From positions 42,158-106,157 of the forward strand of contig CAJUPF010000001.1 of assembly GCA_910588565.1 (NCBI GenBank): a DNA stretch of 64,000 nt. Reading direction: 5' to 3'. Of this stretch, positions 27,201-35,197 are shown one piece after another; the stretch's first letter is position 1, and every line of letters starts with the position of its first letter. This DNA comes from an uncultured Lachnospiraceae bacterium. GTDB lineage: Bacteria; Bacillota; Clostridia; Lachnospirales; Lachnospiraceae. Under the pieces are notes generated by a model. It worked only from the letters and a program-made list of their open reading frames with translations. It searched no databases and was not told where the DNA came from. The position numbers and the translations under genes were made by a program.

Positions 27201-27495
27201 CCGGTGTCTCCACTGCTTCTGTATCTTCTTTTGCCGCAGCCTCTGGTTCTGCTGCCGGGATCGCTGATTCTTCTGCCGCTTCTGTATTTTCTGCTTCAGA
27301 TTCCCCCTCGTTTTGGACAACTCCGGTCTCCGGCTGTGTCTCTTCTGCTACTGCTGCCTCTTCTGCTACTGCTGCCTCTTCTGCTGCTTCAACAGATACG
27401 TTCTCTGTTTCTGCCAATACTGCCCCCGCTTCGCCAAATACCATCGCTGCCGAAAGGGTAAGACAGAGTATGGATTTTAAAACCTGTCTTTTCAT
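24235..27495 (-). CDS. Secreted Fn3-repeat surface protein with acidic low-complexity stalk
   Basis: A 1086-residue exported protein. A signal peptide (KRQVLKSILCLTLSAAMVFG, cut near AVLAE) is followed by a Glu/Ala/Thr-rich region at ~30-140 with recurring EDTEAVE units. Several fibronectin type III-like domains follow, marked by repeated VKLTWSKVSKAQGYEIYR, IKVTWNKVAGADYYRVIR and VTITAKKVKGAKGYAIYRS segments. It ends with a lysine-rich strand and no sorting signal. Fn3 arrays usually act as spacers or carbohydrate-associated modules; no enzyme domain is visible. It has its own strong promoter and an AAAGGAGATG start. Confidence 0.78.
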   Translation of the reverse strand: MKRQVLKSILCLTLSAAMVFGEAGAVLAETENVSVEAAEEAAVAEEAAVAEETQPETGVVQNEGESEAENTEAAEESAIPAAEPEAAAKEDTEAVETPEAEDTEAVETPAAEDTEAVEAPEAEDTETVEAPAAEEADEDIDAVGAKIVSPYTLTAVTGFVYDASTKVLSWNKAPNASGYKYEITNADGAYDDGSTSNLYLNLNNWGFTADKPYTIRVCAVNYAELYQVATGITGHFGSHLNEATGKEVYGIWSDGVYDAASDTYKYKLLYESGKDYDVTDSKETLTSNGTTTTYTLYKYPASTSWSEYKVTPNTTAEANARKTTITALSGVALKEINSGYAVFAVTPSKVREWESVRYTFSNNAAFQSDEEKQFFVSGENTVGESMEFSISLHSFNPGDTIYVKARTYNSSYELKAGQTDENRYSAPVSATYKVPKAEMSVIGTVVTASSIRLEPAAINGNVTGFEYQRKNGKKWTSIAKQSSDYTDSGLKADTKYTYRVRGYSFNEITKKTTYTDWKQVSAYTWGAALNLKASAASATSVKLTWSKVSKAQGYEIYRYDMPSSGYTLEKGEWKEYFDKATLVKTIKKAKTKSYTDKKLTKGSSYGYLVRAYRTVGKNKIYIDEYASVTLAAKGTISGLIQYYNTSGKLVVKWNKGTGISGYKVEKKDPATGKWVSYKNLKKAATTITLPQVKAGNADVTYRIRSYSGKNIYAATDDIIVEPKLAAVKNVKAVKTADGIKVTWNKVAGADYYRVIRTTKEASVYNKTTKTYGSIYGETVSEAVYDVSSSSDLAKKSQEKVSGTVYERIRISFSDAAYEAGNRSYTLDGKEYYVYKGWDDDDNPYYYINKEITYSATSYAYDPNLKISGSELYNSITSYETEQIKGTSVVDKEITVKKLVLKEDDPTYNKTNDPEYASEADEYVGQYGEYMKNADGSLKTQTVTKVEGPGAGNVYYYYVIAYAKASSGANENSNIAQSMGCTKGAEVAYTAKTAKAAKLSSVKSSKKASVTITAKKVKGAKGYAIYRSTKQKGTYIKVGTSTSTKYTDTNVVGGKTYYYKVASYVVSESGAYVYSKLSSAKKVKVKK

Positions 27496-27544
27496 TGAAA
27501 CATCTCCTTTTCTTTTCTAATTTTTACCATTTGTAGCACTTGTG

Positions 27545-27573
27545 ATTATAACAGCTCACCGTCTTTCTGTCAA
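27545..27573 (-). promoter_or_regulatory. Consensus sigma-A promoter of the Fn3 protein gene
   Basis: Minus strand TTGACA, 17-base spacer, TATAAT: a perfect consensus, about 45 bases before the start codon. Confidence 0.9.
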
Positions 27574-27677
27574 CTCAATGGAACTTATTAATATATTCTA
27601 TAGAATATGTAACATTCAGAATTTCTTGTATAGCCTATATTTAAAACTCTTATACTATTTTCGCAAAGGAGAAGGAT

Positions 27678-28025
27678 ATGGATATAGAAAAAGACTTCAA
27701 TCTGTCCGTAGGACTTAGAATCCGGGAAATCAGAGAGGCTATGCAGATGACAAGAGAGCAATTCAGCGATCTCTGTAACATTTCTGACAGTTTCTTAAGC
27801 GCCGTGGAAAACGGCAAAAAGAGCATCACTTCCAAAACAATCTATAAAATCTGCCAGGGCGCCAACATTTCTGCCGATTACCTGATTTTTGGCAATAAAA
27901 ACGGTTTTGAATGCGACACAATCCTTGAATTACTTAAACAAATGGACAGCAGTGAGCGTTCCTCTGCCATACGCATTCTAACCGAATTTTCTCTGGCGCT
28001 GTCAAAAGCCAAATCAAAAGATTAA
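27678..28025 (+). CDS. XRE-family transcriptional regulator
   Basis: A 115-residue protein. Residues ~10-68 form a Cro/C1 helix-turn-helix: LRIREIREAMQMTREQFSDL, then ISDSFLSAVENGKKSITSKT. The rest (~70-115) is a short helical tail with KQMDSSERSSAIRIL. It has an AGGAGAAGG site before the start and diverges from the Fn3 surface protein gene, so it is a candidate regulator of that gene or of itself. No ligand domain is present. Confidence 0.85.
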   Translation: MDIEKDFNLSVGLRIREIREAMQMTREQFSDLCNISDSFLSAVENGKKSITSKTIYKICQGANISADYLIFGNKNGFECDTILELLKQMDSSERSSAIRILTEFSLALSKAKSKD

Positions 28026-28033
28026 CGAAACCC

Positions 28034-28066
28034 GCCGATGCCGCGGCCGGAAATGTCCGGCATCGG
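28034..28066 (+). terminator. Hairpin after the XRE regulator
   Basis: CCGATGCCG pairs with CGGCATCGG across a 14-base loop, followed by a T-rich but interrupted run (TCATTCTATTCTT). It lies 8 bases after the stop codon. Confidence 0.55.
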
Positions 28067-28142
28067 GTCATTCTATTCTTCGTATAAGTAGCATTCTCTT
28101 TTTTTCTGCATATAATATAGAAAATACAGTATCAGGTCGCTT

Positions 28143-28307
28143 ATGTCCAATTACTGCTCCTCGCTTTATGTATTATCCACCATTGCCTGTATGCTTTCAG
28201 AATGCCTCAGCCAAAAAGAGCTTGAGATTCTTTCCGCCGATTTGAAAACCCTGGGAGAAATGCTTGAATCTATTACCTCCCGCCAGTCTGCATGTAAAAG
28301 TGAGTGA
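28143..28307 (+). CDS. DUF6774-type small protein
   Basis: A 54-residue reading frame. It has the pattern of DUF6774 proteins: a short N-terminal hydrophobic stretch with cysteines (SNYCSSLYVLSTIACMLSEC), then SQKELEILSADLKTLGEML. Most members are 45-70 residues, common in Clostridia, with unknown function. The ribosome site is weak (AGGT 7 bases before ATG). It lies between the XRE regulator and a repeat-rich gap, on the same strand as the regulator. Confidence 0.55.
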   Translation: MSNYCSSLYVLSTIACMLSECLSQKELEILSADLKTLGEMLESITSRQSACKSE

Positions 28308-28598
28308 TTTTTCACCTTAATTTCTATGCATAATTTTCTGATTTCCACATATATATGATAATGGGGCCAAAATTTGTAACCGTTCCGCCTTCCGGCTTCA
28401 CAGTTACAAAATCCGGCCCATTTAAAGTTGTCTGCGTTCCACTCCGGTCGGCACTAAGCAAACGTCCCCCGGACGTTTAGCGCCCTGCGGCAAAGGAGCC
28501 GGATTCCTGGCAATTCTGCTGCAGCGGCTGCAGACTGCGCAGCAAGCGCACCGTCGCAGGCTAAACTGTTACCAAAATTTCAATAAAGGAAGGATTTC
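28308..28598. repeat. Composite repeat region bounded by an inverted repeat
   Basis: No gene. Bases 28367-28385 (CCAAAATTTGTAACCGTT) and 28564-28580 (AACTGTTACCAAAATTT) are imperfect inverted repeats enclosing about 215 unusually G+C-rich bases. Within are the GTTAC/CTTCCGGCTTCAC palindrome at 28376-28407, AAACGTCCCCCGGACGTTT at 28460-28480, and a CTGCAGCGGCTGCAG dyad. The architecture suggests a non-autonomous mobile or structured RNA-forming element ahead of the alarmone synthetase gene. Confidence 0.45.
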
Positions 28599-29219
28599 AT
28601 GGATACAGAACTTTTAAGCCGGAAGCTAACAGATCCGGAATTTCTTTTGAAAAAAGACTGGATGATTCAGAATATCGAATTTAAGCTTAAAATGATCGAT
28701 TTGGAATTGTCTTCAAAATATAAACGCACAATTATGCAGAAAATAGATCACCGCGTCAAAAAGCCTGACAGCATTGCCCGAAAATTAATTAAAAAAGGCT
28801 ATAAGGTTACATATGAAAACGCCGCCGGAAAGCTGAATGATATTATAGGGCTCCGTGTTGTATGCCTTTACAGCGATGATGTCTATAAAATTGCGGAACT
28901 ATTAAAACAACAGATGGATTTTCATCTGATCAAGGAAAAAGATTACATTAAATATCCCAAAAAAAGCGGCTATCAAAGCCTTCACCTGATTTTTGACGTT
29001 CCTCTTATCTATAAGGAAACAGAAGAATTTCAGCGCGTGGAAATCCAAATCCGAACCGTGGCAATGGATTTCTGGGCCGGTGTGGACAATCAGATCTGTT
29101 ATAAAAAAAGTCCGGAAAAAATGAAAAAAGCAGAAACCGAACTGAAAAATTATTCTAACGTCATCAGTACCATGGATCGGCAGATGCTGGAATTACGAAA
29201 AAAAGTGGAAAGTATGTAA
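28599..29219 (+). CDS. Small alarmone synthetase (RelA/SpoT synthetase domain, RelQ-like)
   Basis: A 206-residue protein with only the (p)ppGpp synthetase domain and no HD hydrolase or TGS domain. Key segments are RVKKPDSIARKLIKKG for the ATP/G-loop side, LNDIIGLRVVCLYSDDV, YPKKSGYQSLHLIF and VEIQIRTVAMDFWAG. These are diagnostic of RelQ/RelP small synthetases, which make ppGpp or pGpp from GTP/GDP and ATP during stress. The C-terminal helix (residues ~165-206) probably mediates tetramer formation. An AAGGAAGG site precedes the start and a strong terminator follows, so it is monocistronic. Confidence 0.9.
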   Translation: MDTELLSRKLTDPEFLLKKDWMIQNIEFKLKMIDLELSSKYKRTIMQKIDHRVKKPDSIARKLIKKGYKVTYENAAGKLNDIIGLRVVCLYSDDVYKIAELLKQQMDFHLIKEKDYIKYPKKSGYQSLHLIFDVPLIYKETEEFQRVEIQIRTVAMDFWAGVDNQICYKKSPEKMKKAETELKNYSNVISTMDRQMLELRKKVESM

Positions 29220-29226
29220 CTGGATC

Positions 29227-29284
29227 AAAATGCCGGAATCTTGTTAGGGCTAAGCTTTGGCCCTCACAAAATTCCGGCATTTTA
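29227..29284 (+). terminator. Strong bidirectional terminator
   Basis: AAAATGCCGGAAT pairs with ATTCCGGCATTTT, with an inner GGGC/GCCC stem. It separates the alarmone synthetase from the convergent coiled-coil protein gene. Confidence 0.85.
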
Positions 29285-29295
29285 AACAGCAAAGC

Positions 29296-30261
29296 TTACA
29301 GGGACACATCGATTCCCGTATGCTCACTCTTTGCGCTGTCCGCACTTTTCAGAACCGCATTTCGCTCCGTATGGTACAGTTCCCGTACTTTCTGGCGCAA
29401 TTCTTTGTAGTCGGCGGCTGCGATACGAAACGCCTTCTCATCCGGAAGCGGCGCATGCTTCTTCTTTCTCCGGCGTCTGATTCCGGCTTTTTCTTTGCCG
29501 TCATCCGTTGACATACGCTCCGGCGATTCTTCCGCCAGCTCCTGTTCCCCGTCATCAGATGGCTTAGAAGCCGCGCCGGAACCAGAAATGATTTGTTCTT
29601 CGGATGACCCGTATTCCCCGAAAGTTGCAGAGGAACTCCCGGAGGCAGCTTCTTCTGTTTCTTCCGAAACGGCTTCTGCTTCCTCTTCTTGTTTCTCCGC
29701 AATCCTGTCCCGAAATGCCTCCTGCTGACGTTCCAGTTCCTCTAGCTGCTCCCGCAGTTCTTCGGCTCTGGATTTGGCGTCTTCTTTTTCCTTATATTCC
29801 GCGGTTGCCATATATTCTTTCAAAGCCGCGCCCGTCTGATTCACCCTTGCCATGGTCTTTTCCGCCTGCCGCTCTGCTTCTTCTCCTGTGCCCATGGTCT
29901 GTTTGATATTCATAACCTGATTCAGGTGAATGGACGCAACTTCTTCTTTGGATTCCGCCGCTTCCATCTGTTCTTCCATTGCCTGGCGTTCCATCATAAT
30001 TTCTTTGATTTGCTTGTAAAGCTCCGGTGATTCTTTTGCCAGATATTCCAGCTCCTCCGGCGTCAGCTTTTTTCCGGCGCGAAATTTACTATAAATATCC
30101 GAAGATTTTGTATTTTCCCTGGAATGCTGCTCCTTAAACTGGTTGATCATAACCTGTTCCTGGGTCAGCTCTTCCTTTTTATCCGCGGATTTCTTCCGTT
30201 TTCCCGTTACAACATGATAATTCGATGCAAATACTGCGCTTTTGTCCAATGTTATATTCAT
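29296..30261 (-). CDS. Coiled-coil hypothetical protein
   Basis: A 321-residue soluble protein, not recognised as a named family. The N-terminal part (NITLDKSAVFASNYHVVTG) is followed by FRAGKKLTPEELEYLAKESP, which recurs in Lachnospiraceae hypothetical proteins. Residues ~90-210 are a long charged coiled coil (EELREQLEELERQQEAF). The tail is acidic, then strongly basic (RRRRKKK). ATG 30261 is preferred since the sequence from MNITL is conserved in style; the upstream site GGGGGTG is modest. There is no signal peptide or membrane segment. It may be a scaffold, but that is only inference. Confidence 0.6.
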   Translation of the reverse strand: MNITLDKSAVFASNYHVVTGKRKKSADKKEELTQEQVMINQFKEQHSRENTKSSDIYSKFRAGKKLTPEELEYLAKESPELYKQIKEIMMERQAMEEQMEAAESKEEVASIHLNQVMNIKQTMGTGEEAERQAEKTMARVNQTGAALKEYMATAEYKEKEDAKSRAEELREQLEELERQQEAFRDRIAEKQEEEAEAVSEETEEAASGSSSATFGEYGSSEEQIISGSGAASKPSDDGEQELAEESPERMSTDDGKEKAGIRRRRKKKHAPLPDEKAFRIAAADYKELRQKVRELYHTERNAVLKSADSAKSEHTGIDVSL

Positions 30262-30426
30262 GCAAGCACCCCCGTTTATGATCCGGATAGTTATCATGCT
30301 GTCGCAAAACGCGCAGGAAATGCCCGTTTTTGACCCGTAAAAATACCCCCCGGATACTCTGCCTGTACGGCTCTTTGTCAGATAAAGCAGCCGTATATAT
30401 CGTTATATCCTATATCGGCGTGTTCC

Positions 30427-31650
30427 TTACTGAAAGATAACCTTACAGAACTTCTTTTTCCCGCGTTTTAATACAAAATCTCCTGCCAGAATCTCCTCCG
30501 GCGTATACGATTTCCGGATATCCGTCACTTTTTCTCCGTTGACGGTTACACCGCCTTGTTCTACGTTCCGGCGCGCTTCCGCACGGGATGCTGCCAAAGA
30601 GGAACTGACCAGAAGGCCCAGAATGTCAATAGAGCCGTCCCGCAGGTTCTCTTCTGTAATCACCGCAGTCGGCATTTCCGCGGCATTTCCGCCGGAAAAC
30701 AAGGCTTTTGCGCTTTCCTCAGCTTTTTTCGCTTCCTCTTCGCCATGCACCAGTTTGGTCAGTTCAAATGCCAGAATCTCTTTTGCCTGGTTCAGCTGGC
30801 TGCCTTCCCAGGATTCCATGGCATTGATTTCCTCTAAGGGAAGGAATGTAAGCATTTTTATACATTTCAGCACATCGGCATCGGCGACGTTTCGCCAGTA
30901 CTGGTAAAAATCATAAGGCGACGTTTTCTTCGGGTCTAACCATACGGCGCCGGACTGGGTTTTGCCCATTTTTTTGCCTTCTGAATTTAACAGCAGATTA
31001 ATCGTCATTGCAAACGCGTCTTTGCCCAGCTTACGGCGGATTAATTCTGTGCCGCCAAGCATATTGCTCCACTGATCATCCCCGCCAAACTGCATATTGC
31101 AGCCGTACTTCTGATACAATACATAAAAATCGTAGCTCTGCATAATCATGTAGTTAAACTCCAGGAAGCTGAGCCCTTTTTCCATCCGCTGTTTGTAGCA
31201 CTCGGCTGTCAGCATCCGGTTGACGGAAAAATGCGCGCCTACGTCCCGAAGCACATCAATATAATTCAAATCCATCAGCCAGTCCGCGTTGTTGACCATC
31301 ATTGCCTTATCTTCAGAAAAATCAATAAAGCGGCTCATCTGCTCTTTAAAGCAGTCACAATTATGCTGTATCAGTTCCGGCGTCATCATCTGGCGCATAT
31401 CGCTGCGGCCGGAAGGATCGCCAATCATAGCCGTTCCGCCGCCAATCAGCGCAATCGGCTTATTGCCTGCCATCTGCAGACGCTTCATCAGGCAAAGAGC
31501 CATAAAATGCCCCACATGAAGGCTGTCCGCCGTCGGGTCAAATCCAATGTAAAATACGGCTTTTCCATTGTTGATCAGTTCCTTGATTTCTTCTTCATCT
31601 GTTACCTGGGCAATTAAGCCTCTGGCAACCAGTTCGTCATATAACTGCAT
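30427..31650 (-). CDS. tyrS: Tyrosyl-tRNA synthetase
   Basis: A 407-residue class I synthetase that charges tRNA-Tyr. The HIGH-type motif is HVGHFM (residues ~42-47), followed by the tyrosine pocket (FLEFNYMIMQSYDFYVLY; QFGGDDQWSNMLGGTEL) and the KMSKS-type loop as KKMGKTQ. The C-terminal S4-like RNA-binding domain (SRAEARRNVEQGGVTVNGEK) is present. Length and order match bacterial TyrRS. Expression is controlled by the T-box leader upstream. Confidence 0.97.
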   Translation of the reverse strand: MQLYDELVARGLIAQVTDEEEIKELINNGKAVFYIGFDPTADSLHVGHFMALCLMKRLQMAGNKPIALIGGGTAMIGDPSGRSDMRQMMTPELIQHNCDCFKEQMSRFIDFSEDKAMMVNNADWLMDLNYIDVLRDVGAHFSVNRMLTAECYKQRMEKGLSFLEFNYMIMQSYDFYVLYQKYGCNMQFGGDDQWSNMLGGTELIRRKLGKDAFAMTINLLLNSEGKKMGKTQSGAVWLDPKKTSPYDFYQYWRNVADADVLKCIKMLTFLPLEEINAMESWEGSQLNQAKEILAFELTKLVHGEEEAKKAEESAKALFSGGNAAEMPTAVITEENLRDGSIDILGLLVSSSLAASRAEARRNVEQGGVTVNGEKVTDIRKSYTPEEILAGDFVLKRGKKKFCKVIFQ

Positions 31651-31692
31651 ATTGTTCTCCTTTTCTCAACTGAATTTACCTGGTTTTTACCT

Positions 31693-31736
31693 GTGACGGC
31701 AGCCGTTCCGCCTTCCGGCTTCACGGTTACGGAATC
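31693..31736. repeat. Palindromic repeat between T-box and tyrS
   Basis: Copy of the CGTTCCGCCTTCCGGCTTCAC-GTTAC family also seen at 28376-28407 and 2311-2342. It lies inside the transcribed tyrS leader, between the T-box terminator and the coding region. Confidence 0.6.
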
Positions 31737-31761
31737 CGCATACGCAGTGCGCATCCAAAAA

Positions 31762-32064
31762 GATAAAGCCTCCGTCCTGTCAAAGGACGAAGGCCATGCT
31801 TTCGTGTTACCACCTTTATTCACAGTCTGCTCGCACAAACTGCCTCTTTGGGTACTATTGCAGCAGGCGGATACCTCCGCTGCGTTCTATACCTCTGCGC
31901 TTTAACGTGCGCAACTCCGTCACAGCCTACTAACCGAAGCATTCGGTGTGAAGCTCAAAGAGGTATTCACAGCAGACTCTTCATGTGCCTCTCATCCACC
32001 GGCCGCTTTCTGTATGCGTCTGTCTGCCGCTACTTGTTCTTATCATCGCTTTCACTTTTGAATT
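31762..32064 (-). promoter_or_regulatory. T-box leader (tyrosine) controlling tyrS
   Basis: The minus strand carries a full T-box leader. Stem I has GATGATAAGAACAAGTA near its base. The specifier loop GTGAATACC (GTA on the plus strand at 31963-31965) reads TAC, a tyrosine codon. The T-box itself is AAAGGTGGTAACACG near 31801-31818, slightly divergent from AGGGTGGNACCGCG. The competing terminator pairs GCCTTCGTCC with GGACGGAGGC at 31768-31794, followed by TTTATCTTTTT. Uncharged tRNA-Tyr would stabilise the antiterminator and allow tyrS transcription. Confidence 0.92.
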
Positions 32065-32070
32065 AGGATT

Positions 32071-32099
32071 ATTATAGGCAGTGGAACCTGTTTTGTCAA
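32071..32099 (-). promoter_or_regulatory. Consensus sigma-A promoter of the tyrS T-box transcript
   Basis: Minus strand TTGACA, 17 bases, TATAAT, about 7 bases before the T-box leader begins. Confidence 0.9.
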
Positions 32100-32104
32100 T
32101 ATAC

Positions 32105-32250
32105 ACAGATTATTTTACCGTGACTTTTATGGTTGCTTTCTGTTTTGGCTGTTATAGTGGTTTTTCCGGCTTTCTTTGCTTTTACCGTTCCAGATGCAGA
32201 TACCGTAACAATTCCCTTTTTTGCTGAAGAACCATTTGATTTTCTGGCCT
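32105..32250 (-). pseudogene. Decayed C-terminal Big_2 domain
   Basis: The minus strand reads KKGIVTVSASGTVKAKKAGK then TTITAK, the classic end of a Big_2 Ig-like domain. A one-base shift then gives ATIKVTVK and a stop. Upstream, TGGTTCTTCAGC needs one base removed to read the usual WSS(S). With two frameshifts and no start, it is the surviving 3' end of a lost surface-protein gene. Confidence 0.6.
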
Positions 32251-32318
32251 CTGCTCCGCTACACTTGGCGGTAAATACCCGTGGCTAGACTTTCACCAGC
32301 TCGTCACGCATACAAAAA

Positions 32319-32344
32319 TCCCCCGGCCAACTGCTCCGGGGGTT
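32319..32344 (-). terminator. Intrinsic terminator after uxuB
   Basis: Stem CCCCCGG/CCGGGGG with a 9-base loop, followed on the minus strand by ATTTTTG, 30 bases past the stop codon. Confidence 0.8.
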
Positions 32345-32373
32345 CTCACCACAAAATCTCTTATCATTACAAA

Positions 32374-33981
32374 CTATACATACTTCTCTAACGTCGCCCG
32401 CACCGCTCCTGTCCCGGCGCACATTTCTGTAAAATACCTGCACACCAGATCCGCCATGCCGACTTCATACAAATCCACTCCAAAAATCTTGGTATTGCTC
32501 AGCACCGGTTTCAAAGCCTCCACATCCACTGCCTCACCCAGTCTGACGCCTGCAACATAAGGACGCACCGTATCCAGCAGCGGGTCCGGGCTCAGTTCAA
32601 ACGCGTTTCCGTTATCATCCACAGCCATCAGATATCTGAGCCAGCCCGCGAACACCAGTGGGATTCGTTTTAAATCCGCCACATTCAGGCTGTCGGAAGC
32701 CAGGTATGCCTTTATCGTCTCACCATACCGGATCGCCAGCTTCTGCGATGTATCCGTTGCAATCCTCTGGGGCGTATCCGGCATAAAGGGGTTGGGAATC
32801 CGGACATTGATCACGGTATCAATAAACTCTTTCGGGTCCAGCACTCCGGGATTTACCACAACCGGAAGCCCTTCTGTATATCCGATTTCTTCTATCAGCT
32901 TCTTTAACGTAGTATCTTTCATTTCCGCAGAAATCAGCTGATATCCAAGCAGGCAGCCAAACACCGCCAGCGCCGTATGCAGCGGATTTAAACAGGTACA
33001 GACCTTCATTCTCTCTACTTTATCCACCGTCTCCCGTGAGGTAAACATCAGGCCGCCCTGTTCCAGCTCTGGCCTGCCATTTGGAAACGCGTCTTCAATC
33101 ACCAGATATTCGCATTCCTCCGCATTGACAAACGGCGCCACATAGCTATTCTTAGAGGTAACAACAGGCTCCAGTTCCTCCACACCGTCTTTTTTCAAAA
33201 TCGCTTCTATAGAATCATCTGGCCGCGGCGTAATTTTATCAATCATCGTCCAGGGAAACGATACCTTCTCTTTGTTCTCAACATAAGCCAGAAATCCCGC
33301 GTCCGCCAGCTTATGTTCCGTCCATTGTTCCGCAAACGTATGGATTGCCGCATACAGCTTGTCCCCGTTGTGGGAGCAGTTGTCCATGCTGACCATGGCT
33401 ATCGGTTTTTCGCCGTCTTTGTAGCGTGCATACAAAAGAGACGCCACTTTTCCAATATAGCTCATAGGTTTCTTCGGGCCGTTTTTAAAATCCTGCTCCA
33501 CTGCTGGAAGTGTCTCACCTTTTCCATTTACCAGGCTGTATCCTTTTTCTGTAATCGTAAACGAAGCCATCTGCAGGGAATCTTTGCAGAAAATCTCTTT
33601 CAGCCGATGATATTCTGTCTCATTCTCAGAATCTAGCGCCAGCGATTCCATCACGCTGCCCACAACGGTTTTTTCCACTGTCCCGTCTGCTTTTAGCGTG
33701 ACAAGAATTGAGTAATCGTTATGCGGATGGTTCATTTTTTCTACAATTTCATAGTCATAGCCCTCCGCTACAATCAGTCCTCTGTCCAGTTTTCCCTGAT
33801 TTAAAAGCTTCTGTACCACATTTGCCTGAAATGCCCGGAACAGGTTCCCGGCTCCAAAGTGAATCCAGAAAGGATGTTCTTTTGTGGCTTTTGCAACTGC
33901 TGCCCGGTCAAATTTGGGGAGCTTATATCCGGCCTGTTCCCACTGCGCCCGGTTCTCTATTCCATTCTGATCTAATTTCAT
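32374..33981 (-). CDS. uxuB: Fructuronate reductase / mannitol dehydrogenase family oxidoreductase
   Basis: A 535-residue polyol-type long-chain dehydrogenase. The nucleotide fold begins with FWIHFGAGNLFRAFQA. Family motifs include SMDNCSHNGDKLYAAI, VSFPWTMIDKITPRPDD and the helical C-terminal half with KVCTCLNPLHTALAVFG. Adjacent mannonate dehydratase points to D-fructuronate to D-mannonate reduction in glucuronate breakdown, rather than mannitol oxidation. The start at 33981 (GAGGAAACG before it) is preferred over the longer frame at 34029, which runs into uxuA. Confidence 0.85.
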   Translation of the reverse strand: MKLDQNGIENRAQWEQAGYKLPKFDRAAVAKATKEHPFWIHFGAGNLFRAFQANVVQKLLNQGKLDRGLIVAEGYDYEIVEKMNHPHNDYSILVTLKADGTVEKTVVGSVMESLALDSENETEYHRLKEIFCKDSLQMASFTITEKGYSLVNGKGETLPAVEQDFKNGPKKPMSYIGKVASLLYARYKDGEKPIAMVSMDNCSHNGDKLYAAIHTFAEQWTEHKLADAGFLAYVENKEKVSFPWTMIDKITPRPDDSIEAILKKDGVEELEPVVTSKNSYVAPFVNAEECEYLVIEDAFPNGRPELEQGGLMFTSRETVDKVERMKVCTCLNPLHTALAVFGCLLGYQLISAEMKDTTLKKLIEEIGYTEGLPVVVNPGVLDPKEFIDTVINVRIPNPFMPDTPQRIATDTSQKLAIRYGETIKAYLASDSLNVADLKRIPLVFAGWLRYLMAVDDNGNAFELSPDPLLDTVRPYVAGVRLGEAVDVEALKPVLSNTKIFGVDLYEVGMADLVCRYFTEMCAGTGAVRATLEKYV

Positions 33982-33998
33982 CGTTTCCTCGTTTCCTC

Positions 33999-35066
33999 CT
34001 ATCTCGTGCTTTTTGAAATTGCTTCCCAAAGACCGTTCAGATACGCCGCACCCAAAGCCCTGTCATACAACCCATATCCGGGCATCGCCACTTCATCCCA
34101 GATCATACGTCCGTGATCCGGACGGATTGGGCCGGTAAAACCAATATCATAAAGGGCCTTCATAATTTCGTACATATCAAAGGTTCCGTCAGAAGAAAGA
34201 TGTGCCGCCTCTTCAAAATCGTCCGGCGAGTTAAATTTCAGGTTACGCACATGGGCAAAATGGATTCTTCCTTTCAGGGAACGAATCATATCCGGCAGAT
34301 CGTTTTCCAGATTGGTTCCATAAGAGCCGGAACAGAAGGTGACGCCATTGTGCGGATTGTCCACCATTTCCATCATGCGCAGGATATTTTTCTTATTGAT
34401 AATAATTCTCGGCAAGCCAAATACGCTCCATGCCGGATCGTCCGGGTGAATTGCCATGTTAATATCATACTGATCGCAGACGGGCATGATTTTTTCCAGG
34501 AAATATTTTAGATTTGCAAACAGTTTTTCATCATCTATTTCCTGATACATTGCAAACAGTTCTTTTACATGCTCCATACGCTCCGGCTCCCAGCCCGGCA
34601 TAACGGTTCCGTTCATATCCCCTGCAATCGATTCAAACATTTTCTCCGGATCCAGAGCGTCTACTGCTTTCTGGGTATAGGCAAGTACGGTCGAGCCATC
34701 CGGCCGCATCCTTGCAAGCTCTGTTCTGGTCCAGTCAAATACTGGCATAAAATTATAGCAGACCAGATGAATATCTTCTTTTCCAAGATTCTCCAGCGTT
34801 TCAATATAATTTGCAATATACTGCTCCCGCTCCGGTGCGCCTGTTTTTATCGCATCGTGGATATTCACGCTTTCAATTCCCGCAATGTGAAGCCCTGCCG
34901 CCTCCACTTCATCTTTCAGCGCCCGAATCCGCTCCCGGCTCCAGACTTCTCCCGGCGCCGTGTCATACAATGTAGTAATTACCCCTGTTACCCCTGGAAT
35001 CTGACGGATCTGTTTTAATGTAACTGTGTCAAACTTCGATCCATACCATCTCAATGTCATTTCCAT
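33999..35066 (-). CDS. uxuA: Mannonate dehydratase
   Basis: A 355-residue enzyme that dehydrates D-mannonate to 2-keto-3-deoxygluconate. EMTLRWYGSKFDTVTL is the conserved UxuA start. Metal-binding residues lie in AIHPDDPAWSVFGLPRI, FCSGSYGTN, HFAHVRNLKF and RPDHGRMIW. Length fits the Firmicute form. The start at 35066 was chosen because the longer frame adds 77 unrelated residues. uxuB follows after 17 bases, making a two-gene glucuronate operon. Uptake and kinase genes are not in the window. Confidence 0.93.
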   Translation of the reverse strand: MEMTLRWYGSKFDTVTLKQIRQIPGVTGVITTLYDTAPGEVWSRERIRALKDEVEAAGLHIAGIESVNIHDAIKTGAPEREQYIANYIETLENLGKEDIHLVCYNFMPVFDWTRTELARMRPDGSTVLAYTQKAVDALDPEKMFESIAGDMNGTVMPGWEPERMEHVKELFAMYQEIDDEKLFANLKYFLEKIMPVCDQYDINMAIHPDDPAWSVFGLPRIIINKKNILRMMEMVDNPHNGVTFCSGSYGTNLENDLPDMIRSLKGRIHFAHVRNLKFNSPDDFEEAAHLSSDGTFDMYEIMKALYDIGFTGPIRPDHGRMIWDEVAMPGYGLYDRALGAAYLNGLWEAISKSTR

Positions 35067-35197
35067 ACAAAAAATACCCTTCCTTTCCTGTGAATGCCTG
35101 TTTTTAATTTCTATTATGATTATAAATAATTTCAGGAAAAAAATACATTGGGCGGTTTGTTGTATAGATTGCAAAAGTTGCTGAAAACGGAAAAAAC

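Noticed and set aside
27051..27520. Long frames on both strands made of Ser/Ala or Lys/Gln/Arg repeats
   Set aside because: They come from the low-complexity acidic stalk of the Fn3 protein read in other frames.
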